Shown here: in pieces, positions 16,859 to 25,134 of the stretch
Layout: each line of letters starts with the position of its first letter
Position numbering within the stretch: the first letter of the stretch is position 1
Assembly: GCF_003966895.1 (NCBI RefSeq)
Contig: NZ_AP018449.1
Span: forward strand, 2,745,501-2,809,500
DNA: 64,000 nt
Reading direction: 5' to 3'
DNA from: Methylomusa anaerophila
Lineage (GTDB): Bacteria > Bacillota > Negativicutes > Sporomusales > Sporomusaceae
Notes under the pieces: generated by a model
Told to the model about the DNA's origin: nothing
The model's database searches: none
The model's input: only the letters and a program-made list of their open reading frames with translations
Program-made: the position numbers and the translations under genes

Positions 16859-18604
16859 TCAGATACTCCAGCCTTCTGCGGCTTGCCGTAACGATAAGAA
16901 GCGTTTATAAACACCGTCCTGCTGCACGAGTTGTGCATGTGTTCCTTGTTGCGCAATGCGGCCGTCAGCCACGACCAGTATCTGATCGGCGTTTTGGACG
17001 GTGGTCAGACGGTGGGCGATGACGATGATCGTTTTGCCATGCACCAGCGCACTGATTGCCTGTTGAATGGTGTGTTCATTTTCCGGGTCCACGCTGGCGG
17101 TTGCTTCATCCAAAATGACAATCGGGGCATTTTTCAATATGGCCCTGGCAATGGAAATCCGCTGTTTTTCACCGCCGGAAAGCGTGGACCCGCCGTCGCC
17201 GATTACCGTTTCATACTGATTGGGAAGCGCCATAATAAAATCATGGCAGCAGGCTTTCTTTGCCGCCGTTACAATTTCTTCCAAGGTGGCTGCCGGCTTG
17301 CCGAACCGGATATTATTCAGCACGGTATCATGGAATAAATAGACTTTTTGGAATACCATGGCGATATTCTTAAGCAGACTGTCGCAAGTCATGGTTTTCA
17401 CATCGACGCCGCCTACGGTTACGCTGCCCCGGTCGACGTCATAGAATCTGGCGATGAGACTGCAGATTGTCGTTTTACCGCTGCCTGACGGGCCGACGAT
17501 GGCAGCCGTTGTGTTTTCAGGGATGACGAAGGACACGTTTTTTAATATCTGCCGCTGTTCATAAGCAAAGGTTACATTCTGAAACCGAATGTCATAGGCG
17601 GACAAAGCCATATCTTTGCTGTTCTGGTCAATACATTCCGCATTTTCGATGCCGGCTAATTTGTCCAGGACGGCATCAATAATTTTCAGGACGTGCGCTG
17701 CATTATTGACGGTTTCAATATGGCCGAAGATAACAAAAGAAAAAATAGCCATCATGAGCATGACCGGCAGGTCCAGGATTCCGTTCAGCGCAAACAGTGC
17801 CGAGAGCAGGACCATTCCTGTTGCCGCCGCCTTCAGCGCCAGCAAATGGAGGCAATTATAAGGGACATAATTTTTTTCAATTTTGACGTTAATGTCCCGG
17901 TTGCTTCTATAGGCTTTGAGAATTGCTTCCCTGGCCACTCCGTCCTGCTTAAACGCCTTTACGACCGGCATGCCGCGGATGTACTCAAAGGTTGCCGCCA
18001 CCATGCTGTCCCGCGTTTGTTGCTGGACCGGCGCATTCTTGCTGCTTTTATTTCCCAGCAATGTCAGGAACAGGGCCGATACCAGAATGCCGGCGGCGGC
18101 GATGAGGGCAATCCAGCCGTTGTAAACAGCCAGGCAAAGGATCATGGTCAAAACACTGATATAGCCGTTAACCACCGTGTCAATCATCTTCATGCCGAAC
18201 AGCTCGATAAAGGATAGGTCGGTTGTTACCGCCGCGGCGATTTCGCCGGCATTTTTTTTACTGAAAAAACCCAGGGAAACCCGTTTTAAGACGGCGCCGA
18301 TCGCCAGCCGCTGCTCGGCGGCAACCTCATAGCCGATGCTCTCCTGGGCGGCGGCCCGCAGATAGGCAAACCAGAACCTGCCGGCAACGGCAAAGATCAT
18401 AAAGCCTGCCATGTAGAGAATCTGGTCAGTGGTCAGCGGGGCCGTGCCGTTGCTGTCCTCGATGATGAGATTGAGTCCGTAGGCGGCGCCCATGATCGGC
18501 ATGGCGGTAAAGAGGGTATGAAGGAAGGAATAGACAAAGCCGGCATACAGGCGCCTTTGGCGCCGGCCGGACCAGGTTATGATCCGTTTTATTATTTTAT
18601 ACAC
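16859..18604 (-). CDS. ABC half-transporter (permease + ATPase), second gene of pair
   Basis: A 581-residue type-IV ABC protein. Six membrane segments lie in residues 1-310, followed by a nucleotide-binding domain with Walker A GPSGSGKTT (about residue 373), Q-loop MVFQKVYLF, signature TLSGGEKQR and Walker B IVILDEATASVD. It starts at GTG 18604, eight bases inside the end of the upstream ABC gene, so the two are translationally coupled and probably form a heterodimer. With the AraC regulator upstream, the pair resembles YbtPQ/IrtAB, exporter-fold proteins that import ferric siderophores. An exporter role is equally possible from sequence alone. Confidence 0.9.
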   Translation of the reverse strand: MYKIIKRIITWSGRRQRRLYAGFVYSFLHTLFTAMPIMGAAYGLNLIIEDSNGTAPLTTDQILYMAGFMIFAVAGRFWFAYLRAAAQESIGYEVAAEQRLAIGAVLKRVSLGFFSKKNAGEIAAAVTTDLSFIELFGMKMIDTVVNGYISVLTMILCLAVYNGWIALIAAAGILVSALFLTLLGNKSSKNAPVQQQTRDSMVAATFEYIRGMPVVKAFKQDGVAREAILKAYRSNRDINVKIEKNYVPYNCLHLLALKAAATGMVLLSALFALNGILDLPVMLMMAIFSFVIFGHIETVNNAAHVLKIIDAVLDKLAGIENAECIDQNSKDMALSAYDIRFQNVTFAYEQRQILKNVSFVIPENTTAAIVGPSGSGKTTICSLIARFYDVDRGSVTVGGVDVKTMTCDSLLKNIAMVFQKVYLFHDTVLNNIRFGKPAATLEEIVTAAKKACCHDFIMALPNQYETVIGDGGSTLSGGEKQRISIARAILKNAPIVILDEATASVDPENEHTIQQAISALVHGKTIIVIAHRLTTVQNADQILVVADGRIAQQGTHAQLVQQDGVYKRFLSLRQAAEGWSI

Positions 18605-20414
18605 AGCGTTTCACCTCGGTGGTCTCCCGGTAGGCTTGGTTGGCCGCCCAGTTTTTTGTGCCGATATGGGCATCCCACATGGCCCGATAGAGTTTACAAC
18701 CGGCAAGCAACTCATCATGTTTGCCGGTTGCTGCAATCCGTCCTTTATCCATCACGACGATTTGGTCGGCCTGTTTGATGGTGGACAGCCGGTGGGCAAT
18801 CACCAGCAGCGTCTTGCCGTTGGTCAGGGCGGCAATGGATGTTTGCAGCTTGTCTTCATTTTCCGGGTCGGTAAAAGCGGTTGCTTCATCGAGGATTACC
18901 ACCGGCGCATTTTTTAACAATGCCCTGGCAATGGCGATGCGCTGTTTTTCTCCCCCCGACAGCTTGCTTCCCGCCTCGCCGGCACCGGTATCATAGCCGC
19001 CGTCCAGTCTGCGGATAAACTCATCGCAGCAGGCAGCCCGGGCCGCAGCCAGCACTTCGCTGTCTGAAGCCGCCGGATTCCCCAGACGGATATTTTCCCG
19101 CAGCGAGCAGTTGAACAGGAAATTATCCTGGGTCACAAAACTGATGGTATCGGCAAGCTGTGTCAAAGGCAAGTTCCTGATTGCCACCCCGCCGATTCTG
19201 ATTTCGCCGCTGCCGGCATCCCAGAAGCGGGCAATCAGCCGCGCCACCGTAGATTTGCCGCCGCCGGAAGGACCCACCAGCGCCGTAAAGCTGCCTTGGG
19301 GAAGCTTTAAATTGATGTCGTGAAGCACATTGCTGCCGGCATTGTCCGCCGGCGAAGTCCGGGCCGTGTCATAAGCAAAGGACACATGATCCAGTTCAAT
19401 ATCAAACCCGTTCAGTTTTGCCGGCCTGTCTGGGGCCGGCAGTTCTTCCAGAGTGAGAAGTTCGACGGCATCATTCACCGCGTATTCTACGGATTTTGCA
19501 TCATTGACAAATACCGTAAAGCTGGTTAAGGGCGCTACGATTCCCAGGGACAATATCAGGCACATGGTGAGATCGGCCGGGCTTAACGGCCCGTTAAGAT
19601 ACAGCAGCATGCCGGCCGGCATTGTGCCCAGCAAGGTGGAAGGCAGGACCGAACCGCCAAAGTTCATGAGTTTCCAGGTGCTGCGGAACCAGTTGAGGGT
19701 ATACTCCTTAAATGATTGCACCGCCCTTTCAAATTTTTCATAAGAGGCGGCGGATTGGTTAAAGGCCTTGACGACCTCAATGCCCTCAATATATTCGACA
19801 ATCACGCTGTTCACGTGGTTGCTCGCCTCCGTATAATCGGCATACTGGCGGTTAAAGGTTCTCATCATGATGGCGTAGGCTGTGACCGCGACCGGGATCG
19901 TGAGCATGGCTGCCAGTGCCATGCGCCAGTCGATCAGTACGAGATAGAAAAATACGCCCACAGGCAGCAGCAGGTTGGAGATTCCTTCGGGGATCAGGTG
20001 GGCCAGAGGAACCTCGATGCTTTCCGCCCGGTCGATGATTACATTCTTCAGTTTTCCTGCCGGCTGGTTCAGCACGGTGCCGAGGGGAGCCTTCATCAGT
20101 CTGCCGGCCATCCGGATGCGCATGTTCTCCAGGATGCTGTAGGCGGAATAATGAGCCAGCATGGTTGACAGGGCATAAAAACCGATCTTTATGACATGCC
20201 CGACAAGACATACTGTTGCCCAGAACCAGAGTGCGCCCGCCGTCTGGCGGCCGTCGAAAAATAAAATGATGATCTGATACACGCCGATATAAGGCACGAG
20301 TCCGCCGATGACGCTGATAATGGCGCATAGTACCGAGCCCAGCATCTTTTCACGGCACTCGGCGGCAAAGGAAAAAACCGTTTTCAGCCAATGATTTTTT
20401 TTGATTTTTTTCAT
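18597..20414 (-). CDS. ABC half-transporter (permease + ATPase), first gene of pair
   Basis: A 605-residue ABC protein with six membrane segments in residues 1-320. The nucleotide-binding domain has Walker A GPSGGGKST (about residue 385), Q-loop FVTQDNFLF, signature KLSGGEKQR and Walker B VVILDEATAFTD. It overlaps the following half-transporter by eight bases. The D-loop DEATAFTDPENE matches its partner's DEATASVDPENE, which fits a heterodimer in which both ATP sites look intact. A long hairpin at 20469-20518 lies between it and the AraC gene. Confidence 0.9.
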   Translation of the reverse strand: MKKIKKNHWLKTVFSFAAECREKMLGSVLCAIISVIGGLVPYIGVYQIIILFFDGRQTAGALWFWATVCLVGHVIKIGFYALSTMLAHYSAYSILENMRIRMAGRLMKAPLGTVLNQPAGKLKNVIIDRAESIEVPLAHLIPEGISNLLLPVGVFFYLVLIDWRMALAAMLTIPVAVTAYAIMMRTFNRQYADYTEASNHVNSVIVEYIEGIEVVKAFNQSAASYEKFERAVQSFKEYTLNWFRSTWKLMNFGGSVLPSTLLGTMPAGMLLYLNGPLSPADLTMCLILSLGIVAPLTSFTVFVNDAKSVEYAVNDAVELLTLEELPAPDRPAKLNGFDIELDHVSFAYDTARTSPADNAGSNVLHDINLKLPQGSFTALVGPSGGGKSTVARLIARFWDAGSGEIRIGGVAIRNLPLTQLADTISFVTQDNFLFNCSLRENIRLGNPAASDSEVLAAARAACCDEFIRRLDGGYDTGAGEAGSKLSGGEKQRIAIARALLKNAPVVILDEATAFTDPENEDKLQTSIAALTNGKTLLVIAHRLSTIKQADQIVVMDKGRIAATGKHDELLAGCKLYRAMWDAHIGTKNWAANQAYRETTEVKRCV

Positions 20415-20468
20415 CGTGGCTTCACCTCTTCTGTGTTTGGTTCCCGGAAACGACCGATTTTACCGCAA

Positions 20469-20518
20469 AAATATAATACGGGTTGGCCGGCAACTGCCGG
20501 TCAACCCGTATTATATTT
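20469..20518. terminator. Long hairpin between the AraC gene and the ABC genes
   Basis: Arms 20469-20491 and 20496-20518 pair over 23 bases with one mismatch (a G-U pair in RNA). The flanks are A/T-rich on both sides. It could end the AraC transcript or limit read-through into the ABC genes, which have the same orientation. Confidence 0.7.
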
Positions 20519-20565
20519 GTTTTACTTTGCTGTTATCTACTCCGCACCAACGACGGCTGCTCCGT

Positions 20566-21525
20566 TTAGACAAGAGATTTCCGGTATTCCTGTGGTGATT
20601 TGCCGGTTGCGGCCTTAAAGGCCGTAGCAAATTTACTGGCATTATCGTAACCCACTTTGCCGGCGATCATGGCAATGCTTTCATTGCTCCGGCTCAGCAT
20701 CAGCGCCGCCGCCTGCATGCGGTAGGCCCGCAGGTAAGTTTTGACGGAAGCGCCATAAACCCCTTTGAAACAAAGCTTCAGCGTAGTAAGCGGTATATCG
20801 AACCTAGCGGACAGTTCATTCAGGGTGAAGTGACGGTCCATATTCTCGCTGATGTACTTCCTGACCGCTTTTACAGTATTCACCTGCCTCCGGGGGAAAT
20901 AGCGACGCTCTTCGCCGTTGCCGGGGGCTTCAACGGCGCTCAAAAACAGCAGCAATTCCAACACTTTAATCTTAAAGTACATTTGTCTGATTTGACCGGG
21001 CACAGTATAGAGCTCGGAGAAAATATGCTGAATGGAATCGCCGGCGCGCATGATGAAGGGTTTGGCGCCGGTGCAGAATTTTTCCTGTAAGGCGGTTACA
21101 TCCACCGCAAAGCCGTCCAAAACAGTTGATAGCGTTTTGCGGGCTTCATCGATATAGATTGCGACCGTTATACCGTGATAATGGTTTAGTGGAAAGCCGT
21201 AGTTGTTGGTATGATTTTTTTTGTTGCTGATCTGCAGGTCGCCTTCGGCCAGATACATATAGGACCCGTTTTGAAATTCCCATTCAATGCGGCCTTCCCG
21301 GCAGTGATCAATTCCCAGCATGTTTACTTTCGGCTGAAATTTGGCATAACAGCCGGACATATGAAAATCATTGTACATCAGATCAATGCCGGGAAATACC
21401 CGGTAGCAGGTCATAGTGCCCTCGCCGGAGACATCCTGCATTTTATAAATGGTACATGTTTCATCCTGTTTGGTGATCGTAATGTTACCGCCGTAATAAA
21501 TTTTTTCTTTTCCTGTGATTTCCAC
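20566..21525 (-). CDS. AraC-family transcriptional regulator
   Basis: A 319-residue regulator. The last 100 residues form the two helix-turn-helix motifs of the AraC/XylS family: FTLNELSARFDIPLTTLKLCFKGVYG and SIAMIAGKVGYDNASKFATAFKAATGKSPQEYRKS. The N-terminal 200 residues (including EGDLQISNKKNHTNNYGFP) resemble those of PchR-like siderophore sensors, but ligand residues cannot be assigned. AAGGTGAG precedes ATG 21525. It reads towards the two ABC genes and probably controls them. Confidence 0.87.
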   Translation of the reverse strand: MEITGKEKIYYGGNITITKQDETCTIYKMQDVSGEGTMTCYRVFPGIDLMYNDFHMSGCYAKFQPKVNMLGIDHCREGRIEWEFQNGSYMYLAEGDLQISNKKNHTNNYGFPLNHYHGITVAIYIDEARKTLSTVLDGFAVDVTALQEKFCTGAKPFIMRAGDSIQHIFSELYTVPGQIRQMYFKIKVLELLLFLSAVEAPGNGEERRYFPRRQVNTVKAVRKYISENMDRHFTLNELSARFDIPLTTLKLCFKGVYGASVKTYLRAYRMQAAALMLSRSNESIAMIAGKVGYDNASKFATAFKAATGKSPQEYRKSLV

Positions 21526-21703
21526 ATTATCTCACCTTTTAGCAGCCGTGTTTCATACTACCGTTTCAGTTTCTAGCTGTTCATCCATAATTCCTTTATG
21601 CCGCCGCATACCGCTTTGTACAAGATGCGGCCGGATACACCTTAGTCAAGATAAATGAAATGTGGTATGATTGAGATAACGATTATATTTATTATAGGAA
21701 GGA

Positions 21704-22363
21704 ATGGTCAAACTGCAACTATTCTTTAACAAAGAAAATGAAGTAGATATTAGCGGATTAAACATTAAATCTACTGTGCAGGACTTTTTCGATGCTATTG
21801 ATGAGTTCTTGACTGAAAATCCATTGCCATGCGATACCTGTAAGCAACATTGCTGTAAAGGCAGATTCAAAATCAATATGGACAGTATCAGCGCTAAAAA
21901 AATATCCAAAGGAAAGGTTGAACGCATAATTCCCAAACTGTTTGTTGACGCGGGCCAAAATAAACTGGAGGTATACTTTGTTGCCGGAAACAAAAAATGC
22001 CGTCACCTGGACGGCCTGGCAAGATGTCTTATTTACAAAGAGCGGCCGGCAAGCTGCCGGACTTATGTCTGTATTCCGCAAAGCCCATGCTATAAAATCC
22101 TCGATGCGGCAATTGTTGCGGAAATGCATCATGCTATGCGGGCAGAATATCTTGATGCGGTTATAGCAGACCCGGCAACGCCGCCGGGAGCTATTGAGCC
22201 GGCAAAAACATTGCGCCAGGAAATAATAAGCAACAGCATAGCCTACGGATACAACAATTACAGCGAAATCCTGATCAAGGATTGTGTAAGAGCTGATTTA
22301 GCACATTCCAACGTGTCCCAGGAAGAAGTCCGTTTGTTTTACGAAACCATCAAGAATCAATAG
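21704..22363 (+). CDS. YkgJ-family cysteine-cluster protein
   Basis: A 219-residue cytoplasmic protein with the CxxCxxxCC-type cluster near residues 44-53 (PCDTCKQHCCKG). Further cysteines occur in KKCRHLDGLARCLIYKERPASCRTYVC, the conserved layout of the YkgJ/Fe-S-or-zinc-cluster family. The first ATG (21704) directly follows AGGAAGGA. Molecular function is not established for the family. It is monocistronic and diverges from the AraC gene across about 180 bases. Confidence 0.8.
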   Translation: MVKLQLFFNKENEVDISGLNIKSTVQDFFDAIDEFLTENPLPCDTCKQHCCKGRFKINMDSISAKKISKGKVERIIPKLFVDAGQNKLEVYFVAGNKKCRHLDGLARCLIYKERPASCRTYVCIPQSPCYKILDAAIVAEMHHAMRAEYLDAVIADPATPPGAIEPAKTLRQEIISNSIAYGYNNYSEILIKDCVRADLAHSNVSQEEVRLFYETIKNQ

Positions 22364-22399
22364 AGAGGAGGTTTAACAAATTTTTGTCCAATTTCGAAG

Positions 22400-22486
22400 A
22401 CACCCACTTCTATAAGTGGGTGTTACCGCTTCTAAACTTCGGTGGGGGTAGAGTCCCCCACCGAAGCCCCGAAGTTTAGCAGAAGC
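22400..22486. repeat. Cluster of hairpins resembling an IS200/IS605-family end
   Basis: ACACCCACTT/AAGTGGGTGT forms a ten-base stem with a CTAT loop (22400-22423). Next, CTTCGGTGGGGG (22437-22448) pairs with CCCCCACCGAAG (22455-22466). The segment CTAAACTTCGG can alternatively pair with CCGAAGTTTAG downstream (22469-22479), giving two competing folds. Subterminal hairpins of this kind mark the ends of IS605-type elements and their TnpB guide RNAs. No tnpA or tnpB is present, so this may be a solo end or a PATE. Confidence 0.5.
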
Positions 22487-22505
22487 TAAACGAGTTCACT
22501 ACGAA

Positions 22506-22715
22506 TTAGTGCTGAAGCTTTCGGAAACTACTTACTATTTCAATGATCGCGCCGATTAAAAGGGTTATACAGATGAACTTTGTTGTAAAAGTCAGGGCCT
22601 CTAACAGAATAGTAACTAAATACCATCCGGATACCAATGGTGTAATGTATGATAGAACAATCAAAGGTATTAACGATAGCAGAAATAAATAAGTAGCAGG
22701 ATAATTTTTCAGCAT
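22506..22715 (-). CDS. Small two-helix membrane protein, unknown
   Basis: A 69-residue protein with two hydrophobic helices (about residues 8-32 and 36-62) and a basic tail (SSFRKLQH). AAGGGGAT lies eight bases before ATG 22715. I recognise no family. It sits between the hairpin cluster at 22400 and a terminator at 22814. Confidence 0.6.
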   Translation of the reverse strand: MLKNYPATYLFLLSLIPLIVLSYITPLVSGWYLVTILLEALTFTTKFICITLLIGAIIEIVSSFRKLQH

Positions 22716-22813
22716 ATGATCATCCCCTTATTGTATTTCTCTTTCTATTTTCATTATATTCTGTACATTTCAATTTGTCTATCAATTCAGGCAAAAAAAA
22801 TTAATAAAAAAAT

Positions 22814-22857
22814 TTAGGGGTCCGCCATGGCTTACAATTACCATGGCAGACCCCTAA
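22814..22857. terminator. Bidirectional terminator-like hairpin
   Basis: TTAGGGGTC-C-GCCATGG (22814-22830) pairs with CCATGGC-A-GACCCCTAA (22841-22857), with one mismatch. A run of A on the left gives a T-run for minus-strand transcripts, ending the metallophosphoesterase unit. Confidence 0.75.
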
Positions 22858-22865
22858 GTGCTCCT

Positions 22866-22901
22866 TAAGTGAATGATCCTAAGTGAATGACCCTAAGTGA
22901 A
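22866..22901. repeat. 14-base tandem repeats over the 3' end of the phosphoesterase gene
   Basis: TAAGTGAATGA begins at 22866 and 22880 and, in part, at 22894 (period 14). A further TAAGTG at 22855 belongs to the adjacent hairpin arm. The repeats encode the last residues (HLGSFT) and stop codon of the minus-strand gene, so slippage would alter the C-terminus. Confidence 0.7.
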
Positions 22902-24087
22902 ACACAGCAATTTCTGCCGGACAGCCGAGGCGAAAAGGCAGGCAGTGTCCTGCGCCTACACTCACATAGCCGTAATTGTCTTTTTGCCGATACATGCCGC
23001 GTGTATAGGCAAAGGGCAGGGGATATGCCGGTTTTTCGAAGATGCCGATCTGCCCCCCGTGGGTATGACCGGTCAGAGTAAGAGAAATATTGCGTTGAAA
23101 ACCATCGTCGATAAAATCCGGATGATGAGCCAGCAGTATTGTAAATGACCCATGGGGGATTCCCCTATGGGCGGCAGCGATATATTGACGACGTTTTTCC
23201 TTACGCTCCGCCGCGTTGTTTGCCCACGGGTAATCAACCCCGACAATGTAAACCGGCTGTTCACCCGCCATCAATCGATAATGAGTATTTTCAATTAGCG
23301 TAACAGTACTTTTAGCGATACGTTCGCGGATTTTACCCATGTTTTTATAGTGCTCGTGATTGCCCCAGCAATAATAAATCCCATGACGCAGGTCAAGGCT
23401 GAGTTGTTCAAGCCGGGCAAAGGTCTCATCCAGCATATCCAGATCATCAATAAGATCGCCGGTGATTGCCAGTAAATCCGGCTTTTCCCGCCGTATCATG
23501 CCGGCAACATAATCCAGCTTATCCAGGTTAAAAAACGGTCCGATATGCGTATCGCTCAATTGAGCGAGTTTCAGCCCATTCCAGGCGGCAGGCAAGCCGG
23601 AAAAAGTCAATTGATGCCGCCGTACGACAATCTCCGTGTCGCCGATGAAAACACCCTGTGTCCCCACCCCGAAGGCAAAAACCGGCGTAATGGACGCCAT
23701 TTTTCGTAAAAAAATTCGGCGGGACATTTCCGGTGTATTGTCTGCTGCCTGTTCCGCCGGCTGGGCAAATAATTGCATAAAATATTGGCAGCCATAGAAA
23801 AAAGGTATAGTCAATATTATGGCAAGCTGACTGAAACACCAATTAAAAGCAATATAGAGCGCCAGGTAAAAGCCATGTACATACATGAAATTGGCAGAGG
23901 GCTCAATTACCCAGTAGTATACAATTAGGCAGAAGGTAACCGAAGTGAGCATCCAGTATCCTGTACGCACAAAGCGATTGCTGAAAATGGACATCTTCCT
24001 GCATAGAAAACGGTAATCAACCCAGCTGATTACCAAATACAAACAAGAAATCAACGCGACAAGAGAATAAAAAGATATCGTCCGCAT
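22879..24087 (-). CDS. Membrane-anchored metallophosphoesterase (YaeI/YkuE type)
   Basis: A 402-residue protein. The first 130 residues hold about four membrane helices. A linker with SRRIFLRKMASITPV follows, then a calcineurin-like phosphoesterase domain with all five metal-binding blocks: LSDTHIG (about residues 178-184), ITGDLIDD, WGNHEHY, LLAHHPD and TGHTHGGQIG. Relatives hydrolyse phosphodiester or pyrophosphate bonds of envelope lipids, for example the YaeI UDP-2,3-diacylglucosamine hydrolase activity. The substrate here is not proven. GGAGG precedes ATG 24087. Confidence 0.87.
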   Translation of the reverse strand: MRTISFYSLVALISCLYLVISWVDYRFLCRKMSIFSNRFVRTGYWMLTSVTFCLIVYYWVIEPSANFMYVHGFYLALYIAFNWCFSQLAIILTIPFFYGCQYFMQLFAQPAEQAADNTPEMSRRIFLRKMASITPVFAFGVGTQGVFIGDTEIVVRRHQLTFSGLPAAWNGLKLAQLSDTHIGPFFNLDKLDYVAGMIRREKPDLLAITGDLIDDLDMLDETFARLEQLSLDLRHGIYYCWGNHEHYKNMGKIRERIAKSTVTLIENTHYRLMAGEQPVYIVGVDYPWANNAAERKEKRRQYIAAAHRGIPHGSFTILLAHHPDFIDDGFQRNISLTLTGHTHGGQIGIFEKPAYPLPFAYTRGMYRQKDNYGYVSVGAGHCLPFRLGCPAEIAVFHLGSFT

Positions 24088-24334
24088 GGTCTAACAACCT
24101 CCCGCCTCCCAATTCCCGGAAGCTTGTGGAGCATTCTTGCTCCCACGATAGATGTTGTTTCCATCTTAACATGTTTCCCGGGGAGCCATATTAGCGGGAA
24201 GTTAAATAATCGTTAACACTTAGCTGAGTTTTGTCGTACTGATCCGTTCCCTGTCGCAACACTGGAAGATATTGCTGCTTTATTGTGATATAATAAATAT
24301 ATCTATAGATTTATGAATTCGAGAGGAGATTTTT

Positions 24335-24541
24335 ATGGCACAGGAAATATTAGCTCAAGATGATGCTGACACAAAGAAAGTAAGTTGGGAGGCTTTTATC
24401 AAGCAAGATGTACTTAACTTTATGATGACACATAACTTGCAGGCAATTACCGTAGACGACGGCGCCGGTAAAAAAGGCGTCGTTAAACGAACAGCGAAAG
24501 GTGACTTTTCAGTCCAGATTACTTCTAATGAGATACTTTAG
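24335..24541 (+). CDS. Small conserved-looking protein, unknown
   Basis: A 68-residue acidic-to-neutral protein (MAQEILAQDDADTKKVSWEA...) with a predicted helix (EAFIKQDVLNFMMTHN) then beta-rich DDGAGKKGVVKRTAKGDFSVQIT. GAGAGGAGA lies at the right distance before ATG 24335. No family recognised. A weak hairpin (GGTCTGT/ACAGACC, 24543-24570) separates it from the spore protein gene downstream, with which it may be co-expressed. Confidence 0.6.
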   Translation: MAQEILAQDDADTKKVSWEAFIKQDVLNFMMTHNLQAITVDDGAGKKGVVKRTAKGDFSVQITSNEIL

Positions 24542-24638
24542 CGGTCTGTTAGTTTTAGAGTTTACAGACCATTAGGAAATAAATGCCTTGAAGAATGATA
24601 TCATCACAGATGGTTATCATATTTGGGGAGGGATAAAA

Positions 24639-24848
24639 ATGACCCAGAAGTATCGCTCGATGGAAGAGTTAGATGCATCGCTTCCGGATAAACATGAGGT
24701 TGCCGCAGAGCTTGGCATACCATTGGACAAAGGACATAACGAAAATTTAACAACCAGGGAAGCCGGGAAAATCGGCGGCAAGATCGGCGGCGAAAAAATC
24801 AAAAAAATAATTGAGATGGCTGAGGCCCAGATGGCGGAAAGGAAATAA
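24639..24848 (+). CDS. Alpha/beta-type small acid-soluble spore protein (SspF-like)
   Basis: A 69-residue protein whose second half, LTTREAGKIGGKIGGEKIKK, then IIEMAEAQMAER, matches the alpha/beta SASP pattern: the TxREAGxIGG germination-protease region and a C-terminal helix. These proteins coat DNA in the forespore and protect it from UV and heat. AAELGIPLDKG fits the first helix. The ATG at 24639 follows GGGAGGG (24626-24632). The frame is open back to a TTG at 24588, but that lacks a ribosome-binding site. It is evidence that the organism forms endospores. Confidence 0.8.
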   Translation: MTQKYRSMEELDASLPDKHEVAAELGIPLDKGHNENLTTREAGKIGGKIGGEKIKKIIEMAEAQMAERK

Positions 24849-24938
24849 CGCCGGAGTAAAAGATTTCTGACGGTAATTATGATCCTGGTTCCAGCAGCAC
24901 TTTATTGCAGTTAGGGACGAAAGCGCTAAAAAAGAGGA

Positions 24939-24982
24939 GACCTGGGGAGTTCAGAGTGTGTGAACTGCTCCCAGGTCTTTTT
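24939..24982 (+). terminator. Terminator of the spore-protein unit
   Basis: GACCTGGGGAGTTCA (24939-24953) pairs with TGAACTGCTCCCAGGTC (24961-24977), with one bulge, and is followed by TTTTT. Confidence 0.88.
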
Positions 24983-25134
24983 CGTTATAGTAAGAAAGTA
25001 TCTGTTTAGGACGGCGCAGGACAGCCTTATTAATGCTGCGCTGTCCTTTGCCTGCCGGTCGTCAAAAAGACGCGTTGGCTTTTTTCTTAACTGCCTTTCA
25101 AAAGGCTGACCCGGCACGACTCGGGATACCTCTT

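Noticed and set aside
17693..18217. 174-codon plus-strand ORF
   Set aside because: It is antisense to the ABC half-transporter, with a composition unlike a real protein and no ribosome-binding site.
19716..20168. 150-codon plus-strand ORF
   Set aside because: It is antisense to the first ABC half-transporter and rich in His, Gln and Arg, as expected from a shadow frame.
24588..24640. Sigma-G promoter before the spore protein gene
   Set aside because: TGAAGA/GAATGA and CATATT-like boxes are present, but the spacing (19-23 bases) and matches are too poor to call.
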